Shown here in pieces: positions 33,623 to 44,713 of a DNA stretch of 64,000 nucleotides (position 1 is its first letter; each line of letters opens with the position of its first letter). The notes beneath the pieces are model-generated. The model searched no databases and had not been told where the DNA came from. It was given only the letters and a program-made list of their open reading frames with translations. Source of the DNA: Lasiosphaeria ovina (Eukaryota > Ascomycota > Sordariomycetes > Sordariales > Lasiosphaeriaceae). Both the position numbers and the translations under genes were made by a program. The DNA is taken from positions 62,001 through 126,000 of the forward strand of contig JAULSN010000012.1 of NCBI GenBank assembly GCA_033439765.1, in the 5' to 3' direction.

Positions 33623-34163
33623 ATGACTTCCTGCAAGAATCAACAACCAGTCATCAACTATTATTCAGGGTATTTGTGTAGAAGTTGGGTACTATCGCTT
33701 CCGATGGCTAAGAGTCGATATTAGGGTCGTTAAAGTTCCCAGAGATAGAGACTGGCACCACATAGTTATAGACATATCAAGCGAGTAACTGGGCAGTTAT
33801 TGTTTTAAAGTCCATGGCTAGCTTTAATCTGCTAGATTAGAGGCACAGAATGAGGAACATTGCACAAGAGGCCATGACTAGTCGATGGTGAAACTCATTT
33901 TGGCCAAGGCAATTACAAGTATACCTAAACAAATCGGCAGGAGCGCGCAGCTGTGGCGGCAAACAACTCTGAACAGACCCCAGCCCGAACGAACAAAAAA
34001 CATGACTCCAGTTTCACTACCAGGCGTGCAAACATTTCCAGACACAAAACAGAACTCCTCGCCAACAGTCCCAGCTGCACAGATTCTCCAAAACAGAAAC
34101 ACCCCAAAAACGCCGCGCAAGCCAATATCAGTATCAGGACCCAACATCATATTATCAACATTT
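33623..34163. other. No gene seen
   Basis: Spacer and presumed 3' UTR of the DOMON-b561 gene; the plus-strand frames here are shadows. Confidence 0.5.
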
Positions 34164-35844
34164 TCATTCTTCGTTGTGGCGGGTATAGATGTTATCCATC
34201 TCCTGGTCGGCCTCCTTCGGCGGCTTCGGTTGGCGCGTGCAGCGCCAGATGCAGAAGTAGACGGGCAGCAAGAAGATGACGACGCCGGCGGCGAGGACCG
34301 AGTAGCCGAGGATGAACATGGTGGTCTGCTGCGACAGCTTGAGGCCCCTGCGCTCCCCATGAAGTCAGCTTGGGTCACAGAATAGCAGAGAAAAAGAAGA
34401 CTCACAGGCCGTTGTTGATCAGAAAGAACAGCCACACGAGCCGGCCGAGCCACGTGTGCGCCGTGCTCAGCGTCTGGTTGCGCGGCGACAGGTCCTCGCC
34501 GCGACGCTTGGCCGCCCGCTTGGCGAAGCCCAGCGCAAGGCCCCACGCGACGACGCCGAACATGAGTACGATGGTCAGCAGGCCGAGGACCTGGTGCGGC
34601 GTGTTGAACTTTTGCGACTGTTCCTGGCTGTCAGCTGGGGGGAACAGACTCCTCATAAGCAAGACAACTCACCAAAATGTGCTCCTTGCTGATGAGAATG
34701 CCCGGAACCATAGCGCCGATGACGAGCGCAAAGTAGCCCAGCGACGACAGCATGGGCAGGGTAGGCCAGCGCCGCAGGGCGACGGTGACGAGGGTGTCGA
34801 AGGGGGCGACAGCCAGCGCGACGGCGGCAAACATGGCGCCGTGGGCCGTGGCGACCTTGTCGGTGTCGCGGCGGAGGCCCGAGCCAACGAGGTTGGCGCC
34901 GTCGGATGCGTTGCGCAGCGTGCCGAACGCGGCGCCACCCAAGCTGCCGCGCGCCTTGACCATGTCCACGGAGAAGGAGCCTAATTACAGAATGTCAGAG
35001 GGGTGATTCAGATCATCGAGATGGGTGGGGGGAAGAACACGAACCGTAGCCCATGTGCCGTCTGAGCGGGGCGGACGGGTCGTCAGAGGTCAGTTCCAGG
35101 CTGGGGCCGAGGGCAAAGATCATGGACTGGTTGCGGTCGCCGAGGTCGAGGGCGCTCGTCTGCCACGAGCGGCAGTTGTGGCACGTCCCGTTGACGAGGA
35201 TGCTGCCGTTGACGATGCCCGTGCCGGCGTGCAGCGTGAAACGGATGTCGGGCGAGTACACGGGTTCCGTGTCGCCGCTGGAACGACGTGTCAGCCAACA
35301 CGCATCACTCACTCACTCGCACACAAGCTTTCAGTGAGGGGAAAGGGGCAGTCCTTACGTGCTGAATCGCGGACTGAGTGTCACGCCTGCAGAGGAAGCG
35401 GTCAGTCAGCCCAGCCGGCCCGAACGAGAGCGGTCCGGAGCGAGCGCTTACCTCCGTTCCCCGAGAGACTCTTCTGGGCGAAGTTGGTGGCCGGGTAGGC
35501 GACCAGCATCAGGGACGAGGCCATGTCGCGGCCGAAGCCGAGGGCGACGTACTGGAACCACGTGGGCGCCGTCATGAAGAAGTTGATGTCGTTGGATGTG
35601 TCGTCGGCAGGGACGTTGATGGAGAACTGCGTGTTGGTCTCGAAGACGAAGAGCGTCGACACGGCGCTGCTGTTGGTGTCGGCTGCGGTGGCTTGTTTCG
35701 TCAACAGGCCTTGACAGTGTCGTCGTCAACGTTAGTCCGCTGTCCTCGTTCATGATTCACTTTCCCGGCGGCGGGGTTGGCGGCGGTCGACTTACCGAAG
35801 AGCAGCGCCGCAAGCGCGGGCCAGGGCCGCGGGTATCTCGCCAT
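34164..35844 (-). CDS. DOMON domain plus cytochrome b561 transmembrane protein, 425 aa
   Basis: Seven exons: 35844-35796, 35709-35452, 35386-35359, 35277-35045, 34980-34673, 34623-34406, 34347-34164 (1278 nt). MARYPRPWPALAALLFG is a signal peptide. The extracellular DOMON/CDH-cytochrome-like domain (about 20-190) has FFMTAPTWFQYVALGFG and a Met-rich loop (DMASSLMLVAYP), consistent with haem b binding. The b561 domain (about 215-395) has five or six transmembrane helices and the conserved haem histidines in TAHGAMF, PHQVLG and AHTWLGR. The C-terminus is a short cytosolic basic-acidic tail. Family members pass electrons across membranes, for example in ferric reduction or to extracellular partners. 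Two donors are GTTCGT or GTGAGT variants. The gene appears intact. Confidence 0.88.
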
Positions 35845-36480
35845 GATCTCTGAGGTGATGAAAGAGCTAATTAGACAACAATTGGAGCCGGGGACAAAGG
35901 GGAGACGGTTCGAGATGCACCGGTGCAGGACGGTTCACGTTGGAATCTGAAAATGATAATTAATTATGGACGGCCATGTTTGGGATTCCACGGCGTGGGA
36001 ACTCGCCCGTAGTCACCCTAGGTCCGTCCCGCGACTGGACCTTGCGCACCCATCACTCCCGTCTATTTTGGGCGGGCTGCCCAATGTCAGGGCTCCTGCA
36101 GGTGCTGCCGTTCTGAACGATTGCAGGTTGCCGGCGCTAAACTGGAACATCCCGGCGTTCTGATTGGCTGGCGTTGAAAAAGGAGAGGCGGCATATCTTC
36201 GCTAAGCCCTTGGCCCCCCCTTGGCAGCAAAACCCCAGGGTCGGGGTCCCCAACCAGCGGTTCAGGGGCGCGTTCTTACTGGACAGCAGGCGCCAGTAAG
36301 CTTACCGTCCGAGGGCGCGAGCAGCCCTGTGCTGGTTGGGGGAGAGATTTCCCGTGGGGAAACAGAAGCCCGTGCCATGCGCAAAACTGCAAAAAAAAAA
36401 GCTTATTTCCATGCTTTATCCGTATCTCCAAACCCTCAAATAGGAATTTCTACCGCATATTGACCACAACAAATTTTTTT
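35845..36480. other. Intergenic
   Basis: Promoter side of the b561 gene and 3' side of the dehydrogenase. No further gene. Confidence 0.5.
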
Positions 36481-37578
36481 TCACAGGTATTCCTTGATCT
36501 GTTCCTCGGTCCACTCCCAGAACTTGGCCGTACCCCCCGTACCGCCTTCGTCTTCCAGCTTGGTCGCGTTGAGCAGGTCGGGCCGCAGGTTGCCGAATCG
36601 CCCAAACGGAATTACTACAATCAATGCGACGATTAGTCGATCGAGGTCTTGTTTGCCAGGCGGGCGAATGAATCCTAGGCAGGAGACTGAAAGTTGGAAA
36701 AGCATGCACTTACCCCAGCTGCCCGACTTCTCCATCGTCACGTCGGGCGACAGGGCCGCAAACAGCTCGGTCGCCGCGCCCATGGGCGGCGGATAGCAAA
36801 TGGGCGTGACGAGAAAGCGGAACAGGGCCGTCTTCTCGCGCGCGAGCTCGGTGCGGAGGTTGCCGGGGTTGATGGGCACGCTGACGATGCCGTCGGCGCG
36901 GTGGCGGCGCGCGTACTCGACGCCCAGCGCCCACACACCAACCTTACTCAGCCCGTACCGGTCCATGCCCGGCACGGGCCGGTGGTAGTCGAGGTTGTCG
37001 GTGGGCAGGCCGACATCCTTCTCGCCGTACAGCTCGACGCCGAACGAGGCGAGCCACACGACGCGCACCGACGCGGGCGGCGACGACGCCGCCGTCACCG
37101 CCAGCGTCGGCGTCAGCAGCTGCGTGAACAGCAGCGTGCCGACGCAGTTGATGCCCAGCGTGATCTCGTGGCCGTGCGCCGTCCGCACGGGCGACTTAAC
37201 GTCGGACCCCATCACGCCGGCGTTGTTGAAGAGCACGTGCAGCCGGTCCTCGCGCGACAAGAATTCCTGCGTCGCTGTCTTGACCTGGTTCAAGTCTGCG
37301 AGGTCGAGGTGTAGGAATATAAGCTCGCCAGCCGAGTCGGGCGCCGCCTTTTTGATCTCCTCGATCGCCGCGTCGGCCTTCTCCCGGGACCGTGCCGCGG
37401 CGTACACCTTGGCATTCTTGCTATAGAGCACCCGGGCGACTTCCTTGCCCAAACCGCTATTAGCGCCTGTGACTATGTAAGTTTTGCCGCGCAGGTCTGG
37501 CAAATCCTTTTCGGTAAAGGTCGGCTTCGGCGGCCGAAATTGCGTCCAGGAGCTGGAGAATGATGGCGAAGGCGGCAT
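36481..37578 (-). CDS. Short-chain dehydrogenase/reductase, 332 aa
   Basis: Two exons, 37578-36714 and 36614-36481, around a 99-nt intron (GTAAGT..TTGTAG) whose length is a multiple of three, so the frame also stays open through it; splicing gives GSWVIPFGRFG, the usual family ending. The classical SDR parts are present: TGANSGLG cofactor motif near residue 38, the NNAGVM strand, and a YGLSK active-site motif. The reading is close to the WW-oxidoreductase/retinol-dehydrogenase-like fungal SDRs of about 330 residues. It should use NAD(P)H on a hydrophobic carbonyl or alcohol; substrate unknown. A divergent Ser precedes the catalytic Tyr (WLASFGVE). No lesions. Confidence 0.9.
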   Translation of the reverse strand: MPPSPSFSSSWTQFRPPKPTFTEKDLPDLRGKTYIVTGANSGLGKEVARVLYSKNAKVYAAARSREKADAAIEEIKKAAPDSAGELIFLHLDLADLNQVKTATQEFLSREDRLHVLFNNAGVMGSDVKSPVRTAHGHEITLGINCVGTLLFTQLLTPTLAVTAASSPPASVRVVWLASFGVELYGEKDVGLPTDNLDYHRPVPGMDRYGLSKVGVWALGVEYARRHRADGIVSVPINPGNLRTELAREKTALFRFLVTPICYPPPMGAATELFAALSPDVTMEKSGSWGKCMLFQLSVSCLGFIRPPGKQDLDRLIVALIVVIPFGRFGNLRPDLLNATKLEDEGGTGGTAKFWEWTEEQIKEYL

Positions 37579-38521
37579 GGTAGGCGATGGAGGTGTTGTT
37601 CTGTATTAGTTACACGATGGCCAAAATTCCATGTCATTCATGTCAGCGGGCATGACAAAGGACTTGAGGCCCGAAGAACATTGGAGGGCAAACGCTGTGC
37701 GTATAAATGCCGTTCAATCCCAGTAAATTAAGTCTGTTTCTGGGCCAGACCGGAACCCGCGGACCCCCAAGTAGCTAATTACTGCGCCACCATCCCGCCT
37801 TTGTATTCAATCACTCCGAATTCCGATCCTATCTTCTTCCAGGACACGACATTGAAGAGGCCAATAAACGTGAAGTGTGGAAGCAAAATGTGGGGGCGAA
37901 GGACGAGTTGTGGTCGCAGCCCTGGCTCAACAGCTGGGGCTAGTTCAGAAAGCGGTCAAGTTTGGACCGGTTTGAGAGGCAGTAAGCCATCAGGATCGCC
38001 CTCCCGGGACATGGAAATAGTAGTAATCGTCAGCAGTGAGGCAGGGAAGACGCTGTGGATACCTTGCGCCGCACGCGTGGTCGACATGGCCCTGAGCATT
38101 CCTCCTGACGTAACGTAACCGTACCTCTGGATGGGGGGTAGAGTAAAAAGCAAAGCCAACCAACGGCGAGGTTTCATTGGCCAGGTCGCCACGAGAAATC
38201 TACGTAGCCCGGGTCTGATTTGGCCGTTGGCATCAGGCCGGCCAGCCACCGTTTTACAGAAACTTGGCAATCCTGCAGAAACTCCACACCAAAACAGGGT
38301 TGCATCAACACAGCAAGACTGCACTTGCTTCATGTCTCGGAAATAGCTCCTAGAACTAGGTTCTAATTACCTAATTCTCGATTTCAGATTAATTCTCACC
38401 ATGGCTTTTGCTCAGTTTCCCCCGGTGACCCCTGCCAGTACATTAATCTGCAGAGCCCAGGTAGGATTACGCTAAATAGACGAACCACCGTTGGTTCTGA
38501 AACACCGGGATCACCACGATC
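37579..38521. other. Intergenic up to the copia insertion
   Basis: No gene supported. It ends with the 5-bp target duplication CGATC (38517-38521). Confidence 0.5.
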
Positions 38522-38708
38522 TGTCACATACAACGGTATGCATCCTCAGGGCAAAAGAGTGCTTGTATTAGGAAGAAGAAAGAAAGGTGGGTATAGCCTT
38601 GATACCGTAGCTTTGAGCGGCATGCGGCTTACATTGCCTAGGCCGTAGGTGGCCTAGCATATACGCCACCTGCGCCCAGTTGTGGCTCAAATGCGGCTTC
38701 TTCCGACA
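38522..38708. repeat. 3' LTR of the copia element
   Basis: 187 bp; differs from 44030-44216 at five transitions, all of the CpA/TpA type. Confidence 0.95.
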
Positions 38709-38903
38709 CACCCCCTCAGGGCTGTCCCCAGGCAGGCCTGAAGCTCAATACAGGCGGTATTTTGCGTATGGTGATGTTTTCCTTGGTGTTGAGGGTCGTT
38801 TGCCGGCCTACCTGCCTGTTCAACACCTGCCTTGGGCATCCAAATCCAGCTTTTCCACCAAATCCTGTAATTCCTGAAGGTCTGATTCGCTGATAACCTT
38901 CCC

Positions 38904-41900
38904 TTACCTTCCTTCCAACAGGGTTGTGATGTCAACAAGACCAACTAGGTCCCTGAAAACTCTGAACTGGTCAGTCCCTAGGGCCTTTGTGAGGCCGTCA
39001 GCGAGCATGCTTGAGGTGGAGATGTGCTCCACGCGTATATCCTTCCGGGAGACTGCCTGCCGCAGCCAATGGTTGTGAATGTCAATATGCCTAAGCTTAG
39101 TCTATAGGGTAATAAGGTCCTTTGTAATAAGGCCGACGGTTTGCTCGTTATCGCACCACACCTGCAGGGTAGGGTCCTCAAATTTGACCCCCAATTCAGT
39201 AATCAGCCGGCTCAGGAAGAGGCCTTCTTTAGCGACTTGTAACAGGGCCAACAGCTCTGCTTCGGTGGTTGAAGTCGTTACGGTTGCTTGTTTATTTGCC
39301 CTCCAAGCCACTAGCCCGCCGAATAACTGGATCACGTAGCCCTATGAGCTCTTTCGATCAAGGGTGTTATCGCCGAACGAAGCGTCAGTCCAGAGAGTGA
39401 GGCCCTCGCCACCCCCGAGCTGCAGGGCGTGGTTCCGGGAGCTTAGGAGGTACTGAATAACCTCATCAGCGGCCTTCTGGTGCTTAATAGAGGGATTATG
39501 GTTGAAGCGGGCGAGCCGTAAGGTTACGAAGGCGACGTCAGGCCTCGTAATGACTACTACATACAATAGTGACCCTACATAACGTTAGTAGAGCTGTGTT
39601 TCCGATGGACTAGCCAGGCCTTCGTTTGGAAGCAATTCCTTATGCTTCATTAGCGTTGTAGGTGCCTTAGTAATGACTGAGGCTGCCCTGGACCTTCTAT
39701 TAATCAAGAGCCTATCAAGTTTGGCGATGTATACGGCCTGAGAGAGCCATAATAGCCTTTTCTCCCGGTCCCGAATAACTTCAATCCCTAGGAACCATTA
39801 CAGAGGGTCCCCGCCTATAAGAGAGTAAGTCCGCTTGAGCTCTATAACTAGGTGGGCGACCTATACCCTGAGGCCTTTCCGGAAGGTTATAACAATATCA
39901 TTAATATAGAAAAAGATAATGACTCCTTCCTTTATATAGCAACAGGGTTCATGAGGGACCGCTATATAGCCGATTTGACGTAGGGTATTAGTGAAATACT
40001 ATTACTAGAGTAGCGGAGACTCTCTCAAGCCGTAGAGAGCCTTATATAGTAGAAGTATATGCCCCTTAACTCTATACCCGGGTGGCATCTTCATAAATAC
40101 CTTATAGGGTAAGGGGGCATATACAAAGGCGTTGACGACGTCGTACTATAGTAACTTAAGGTCGAAGCGCGCCGCTATAGCGAGCAGTATTCGGAATGAC
40201 TTCCCGGCGAGGGTGGCCGTATAAGTGTTTTCGTAGGCTCCCCGGGACTATTAATCTCCCCTTATAACAAGGCGGCATTTTGCCTTTAGGAGGTAGCCGT
40301 ATTTATCGTATTTATAAGTTATCACCCATATATAGTCCAGTATTTGGCGCCCTATAGCTACCTCTATAGCTATACGGCTGAATGACTTCATCTCCCTATA
40401 CCCTTGAAGGTGTAAGTCCTAACCTTCACGAAATATCCTAGCTAGAGGGTAATTTCTCAAGTTAGCTAGGGTCTTTGGAGGGGGTGGAAGGTCTTTCCTA
40501 TAGTAGCGCCTATTCGGGCTCTTCCTCAGGCCCGGCATTACCGGATCCTGAGCTTCGGGGCGTTCGGCACGGTCCCGGCTTACAAGCTTCCGTAGCTGTG
40601 TCTTCGTAACGGGCTTCCCGTTCACCGTACCGATGCTCCCAGAGAGGCGCCCTACTATAAAGGCTGCTTCCCAGTATTATTAAGGGTGGTAAATATCCCA
40701 CTATTGATCCTGAGAGGAGAGGCGAGGGCCTACTACCCCCCCTATTCCTTCGTCAGGGAGGTCACCGAATAATCCGGCGGCTAGTACTACGGCGGGAGGT
40801 GGTATGCTCACGGGCGTTAGGTACGGGTGCGGCTCTTCCGCATCAGGGTGATCAGTCCTGGCGGGCACGCACTCGCCCGGCAGGCTCCTTTCTTGAGCGG
40901 CCGGGCCCGGCGGGTGGTCTTCACCGGCCGGTTCCCCTATAGGCGGGCGGTCTTCACCGGCTTGCAGTTGGTCCGGAGGCTAATCCTCGGGACCGCTAAC
41001 GTAAATAATATCCTCAGCCTTATCTTCGCCGTATAACTATACACCGGGCTCGGTAAGCTCTTCGTCTTCGCCTTGAGGGGCTTCTTCGTCCCTATTCTAT
41101 AAGTGAGACGCGCCTTCTAGGCGCGTAGTACGAAGCCATACTTCAAACTCTTCCGTTATAACGCGAAGAAGGTCATCCTTTAGGGCTTCCTTATTTCCAT
41201 CAAAGAAGTGCCTTTCGTTGAATAACACGTCACGTATATGGATGACCTCATTCAGGTATAGCACCTACACTTCGTAGATATGGCTAGATCGGTAACCAAC
41301 TAGGTAGCCGATCCAGGCCCTCGGGTCAAGCTTCTACCGCTTATTTTTCTTCTTCTTTACATCCCTTATCATCGCGAACACCTTATAGCCGTATGCCCTT
41401 AGGTGAGCCTGGTACGGGAGACGTGCTGAGCCCGGTATACCGTCCTGAGCGGCGATATAGGTATAGAGGACTTCGTACGGGGATCTCCAGTTAGTACCCT
41501 GGCGTGGAGTCCGGTTATACAGGTAGACTACTACGTGGATGATTCGGGGTTAGAGGTAGGCCGGGAGCCGAGCATGCGCCCGTATAGCCCGGGCTTTGAC
41601 CTTAATAATGCCGTTAGACCTTTCTACGCCTCCGTTCTATGCCGGCGTATCTGGTACTAAGGGCCTCAACTATATGAAGCGGGCGGCGAGCTTATTAATC
41701 ACCCTATTACTCACTAATAGCTCGTTATCGCTCTTAAAGATCTTAGGTATTAGGTTATATTAATGCTTTATCATCCCGAGGAAGTTCCGAATAGCTAGAA
41801 GGATAACTTCCTTAACGGTCTTCCCTTTTATCGTAACGAGGAAGATATAGCCGGTAAAACGCTCCGTAAATATCATAGTTCTATTATTATTAGCGCCGTT

Positions 41901-43844
41901 AATCTCCTCGGTTTCCATATCTATGAAATCGATCGCCTAGACGTCGCTAGGCAGGTATAGGTCCTTTAGCGCCCTGCTCACGTCCTCTGTGATCTTTAAG
42001 ACTACATAGGCATCGTATTTAACGGTTATAGGCCCTTTTATGAACGTCATTTAAAGCTTCACTCCCTTGGAGTGGCTAGCCAGTTACCTGAGTATAGCGG
42101 GCCCGGGATGACCGAGCCTTAGGTGCCAAAGGTCACCGTTACCGGCGAGGGGCGCTCGCTTAGTACGGCTATTATAGAGGCGATGATAGTTGACGAAGGC
42201 TGCGTTATAGACCGAAGGTAGGTCCTCAATAACGAATTAGCCGTATTTATTAGTCAGCTCGGCTACTACGGTTTTATCCTGCCTATATAGTTAATTATGA
42301 GGGGCTCTATTATTCCAGAAGTAGCCTCTCTTTCGTAGCTACCGAAGTAATACCAGGTTATATATAAAGCCCTCGTAGAAGGCTACGTCGCGAAGCTTCA
42401 TAATGCTTTTCCTGCCGGCGGCTTGTACTTCGACGTTAACGTCTCCGTAGCCAAGTATGGCTATAGTAATCTCCCCGGCGTATACGTAGTTATCGCGAGG
42501 CGTAGCCCGGTAGTTGTGGAAGCGAGCTAGATTATTAAAGATATGGATTGTGGTGCCTGAGTCGAGAATGGCTAAGTTATGAAGGGGATATAACCCTATT
42601 GAGAATGCTCCCTTCTATAGGCCTGCCTTTATGATCAGGAATGAAGCCTTGGTGACCTTTACTGAGCCGGCTAGTTAGCTTGACTGCCTGTTGTTTTTCC
42701 CGCCTCTTCTACCTTCCTCTATGATCTTCTTGAGGCCCTCGTTATTCTTTAGGCTCGCTTCGACGAGTCCCTGAATAAGGGGGTTAGGTCTGAAGTACTC
42801 GCTGGCCAGCTCCGGGAATATATAGAAGCATATAGCTATATCGTGCCCCCCGAACGCACACGCCCTATAACGGCCCTTAGCGGCGTTGTTAGTACTACGT
42901 TGCCTCTTCACCCTATCGGTTGATGTGCTTCTTTCCCGGGTGTTGTTGTTTTTCCGGCCCGGGTTGAAGCCGCTATTACGGCCCCTGCTTCTACTGCCTC
43001 GGCTTATCGATCTTCCCCTAGAAGCTCTGCCTTCTTCGTGAGTCTGACCTTTAGGCGTGAGGCCGTTGAACGTAGCGAGCCCCGTATACACCTGGCTTGT
43101 GTATGACTTCGGTAGGGTTACGGCGATGTGGTTCAGCAAGTCTGCTGTAACTGTAGGGTGTGTGAGGGTCCCTGCGAGGACCTCGGCTTCCTTCGTGACC
43201 CGAAAGGTTGTGCTCCAGGCGTTGAGAGCCTTGACCTCTTCCTATACGGTGGCGGCGATTAGATCCCGGAACTATATGGCTGCCGTAAGGGCCTCGGGCA
43301 TATTGTGCGCGCGAGCCTTCGTCATTAAGTAGTTCCATTCGGTCACCCACTATACCAGCTTCTTATTCTATTTGGTGATTACGGCGTAGTAGTTCCTTAG
43401 CGATACTTCGTAGCCTCTACCGAGTAGCTATACGGCGGGGGTACTAATGCTCTTGAGGTTGTTATACCACTGCTATACTATCTATCCTTCCTGATAGGTC
43501 ACCTCCCTGTATTGTTGTATGACGTGGTCCCTGACCCACGTCTCTAGCGCTCCTATGCCGTGTGTATATTCTTTCCAGTTCTTAAAGTCAAGCTCGTACC
43601 GGCGGTAATCGTCGTTAAATACGGCACGGTTCGCTACCGTGAGCTGTCGTGCGTGTTAAACTACCGGTACGGCGTCGGAGTAGTCGGTAACGACCGGGGC
43701 CGCAGGCCTGAGTGGAGGCTGTAGAGGAGGTTGTTGAGCGTGGTCGACAAATTCCCAGATCATTAGGTCCCTAGCCTTGGACCTGAATAATGCGGACCAG
43801 TCTGGCCAGTCCCTGGGTCCGTTGAAGGTAGTATCTATTGACAT
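38904..43844 (-). pseudogene. copia gag-pol polyprotein, riddled with stops
   Basis: Start MSIDTTFNG at 43844, TAA at 38904. Recognisable parts in order: gag with a basic Arg/Ser/Asn linker and a degraded zinc-knuckle region (about 42880-42780); aspartic protease LDSGTTIHIF (about 42570); integrase with HLRLGHPG, SDNELL and NGGVERSNG (about 42140-41620); reverse transcriptase with YGLRESPLL and YINDIV where YVDDIV is expected (about 40040-39870); RNase H and C-terminus with TTSTTEAELLAL, WCDNEQTV and KLRHIDIHNHWLR (about 39290-39040). In-frame stops are mostly TAG with some TAA, fitting CAG-to-TAG, TGG-to-TAG and CAA-to-TAA, the result expected from RIP. The RT catalytic Asp-to-Asn change is also a G-to-A transition. 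Confidence 0.93.
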
Positions 43845-44029
43845 CGTGATGTTGTTACGCGGGGTAAGGGGCGAATGTAACGGTGGTACAGAACGGAAGG
43901 GCAGGATCTGGTCGATATAGGTATATTAATGCGTGTTGGAATGCGTATAGCTTCAATCGCGTAGTTATTTGAGCCTTATAGCGATTGAGAGCGTAATTCG
44001 GCTACGTTGCGCGTATTCAGACTGTTAAT

Positions 44030-44216
44030 TATCACATATAACGGTATGCATCCTCAGGGCAAAAGAGTGCTTGTATTAGGAAGAAGAAAGAAAGGTGGGC
44101 ATAGCCTTAATACCGTAGCTTTGAGCGGCATGCGGCTTACATTGCCTAGGCCGTAGGTGGCCTAGCATATACGCCACCTGCGCCCAGTTATGGCTCAAAT
44201 GCGGCTTCTTCCGACA
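44030..44216. repeat. 5' LTR of the copia element
   Basis: 187 bp, partner of 38522-38708; followed by the target duplication CGATC. Confidence 0.95.
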
Positions 44217-44271
44217 CGATCCTGGACTAGAAGGCTGATATCACTATCGTCGCCATCGCCAAGGCTGGTAA

Positions 44272-44529
44272 TACAATCCAATGCCTGAATGTTTGTTGGC
44301 GTTATACTTGAGGAGGAAAAGAAAATAATAAATGAACTAGCCAGGAAAGGTCTTTATAATGTATATTTCTAGAGAATGGATAGGCCTCCAGAACTCTAAT
44401 ATAGGGATTCAAATAGTTATTACCTCCCTCAGCGAAAAGCCTTTACGGCTAGTCGTAAGAAACTACGCAGTAAGGCCATTCGGATCTTGGAAAGTACCAC
44501 GGCAACGAACATTCAGGGATTAGATTGTA
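44272..44529. mobile_element. MITE-like inverted-repeat element, copy 2
   Basis: About 258 bp. The left end TACAATCCAATGCCTGAATG and right end (inverse) CATTCAGGGATTAGATTGTA form imperfect inverted repeats of about 28 bp flanked by TA. It lies 50 bp from the copia element and 95 bp from pogo copy 2, and shares both ends with 11561-11781. Confidence 0.82.
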
Positions 44530-44624
44530 GGCAGCAGATACGGCAGACACGGTAGCTCCAATGAATCCCGGCAAGGTAAGGAAACAACGCGCCCAAGAAG
44601 CTTATCGTTAATTTGGTCGAGATA

Positions 44625-44666
44625 ACGTGCGTAATAAGCGAGTGCACCAGATAAGCGAGTGCACCA
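44625..44666. repeat. Terminal inverted repeat of pogo copy 2 (3' side of the gene)
   Basis: ACGTGCGT tip, then two 17-nt boxes ending GTGCACCA; first base of the outer box is A instead of G. Confidence 0.9.
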
Positions 44667-44713
44667 CTTTCCACCACCCGACTACATCTATTCTCAATTA
44701 CAACACAACTACA

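Larger units (their letters stand above)
38522..44216 (-). mobile_element. Full-length Ty1/copia-type LTR retrotransposon
   Basis: A 5695-bp element on the minus strand with two 187-bp LTRs (38522-38708 and 44030-44216), ends TGT..ACA on the coding strand, and a 5-bp target duplication CGATC on both sides (38517-38521, 44217-44221). A purine tract (GAGGGGGTG) abuts the inner edge of the 3' LTR at 38709. The order on the minus strand is gag, protease, integrase, reverse transcriptase, RNase H, which defines the copia type. The LTRs differ at five sites only. The coding region holds dozens of stops and is inactive. Confidence 0.95.

Noticed and set aside
36694..37314. 206-codon plus-strand frame rich in Arg and His
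   Set aside because: Shadow of the short-chain dehydrogenase on the other strand.
43057..43332. 91-codon plus-strand frame in the copia element
   Set aside because: Shadow of the gag region.
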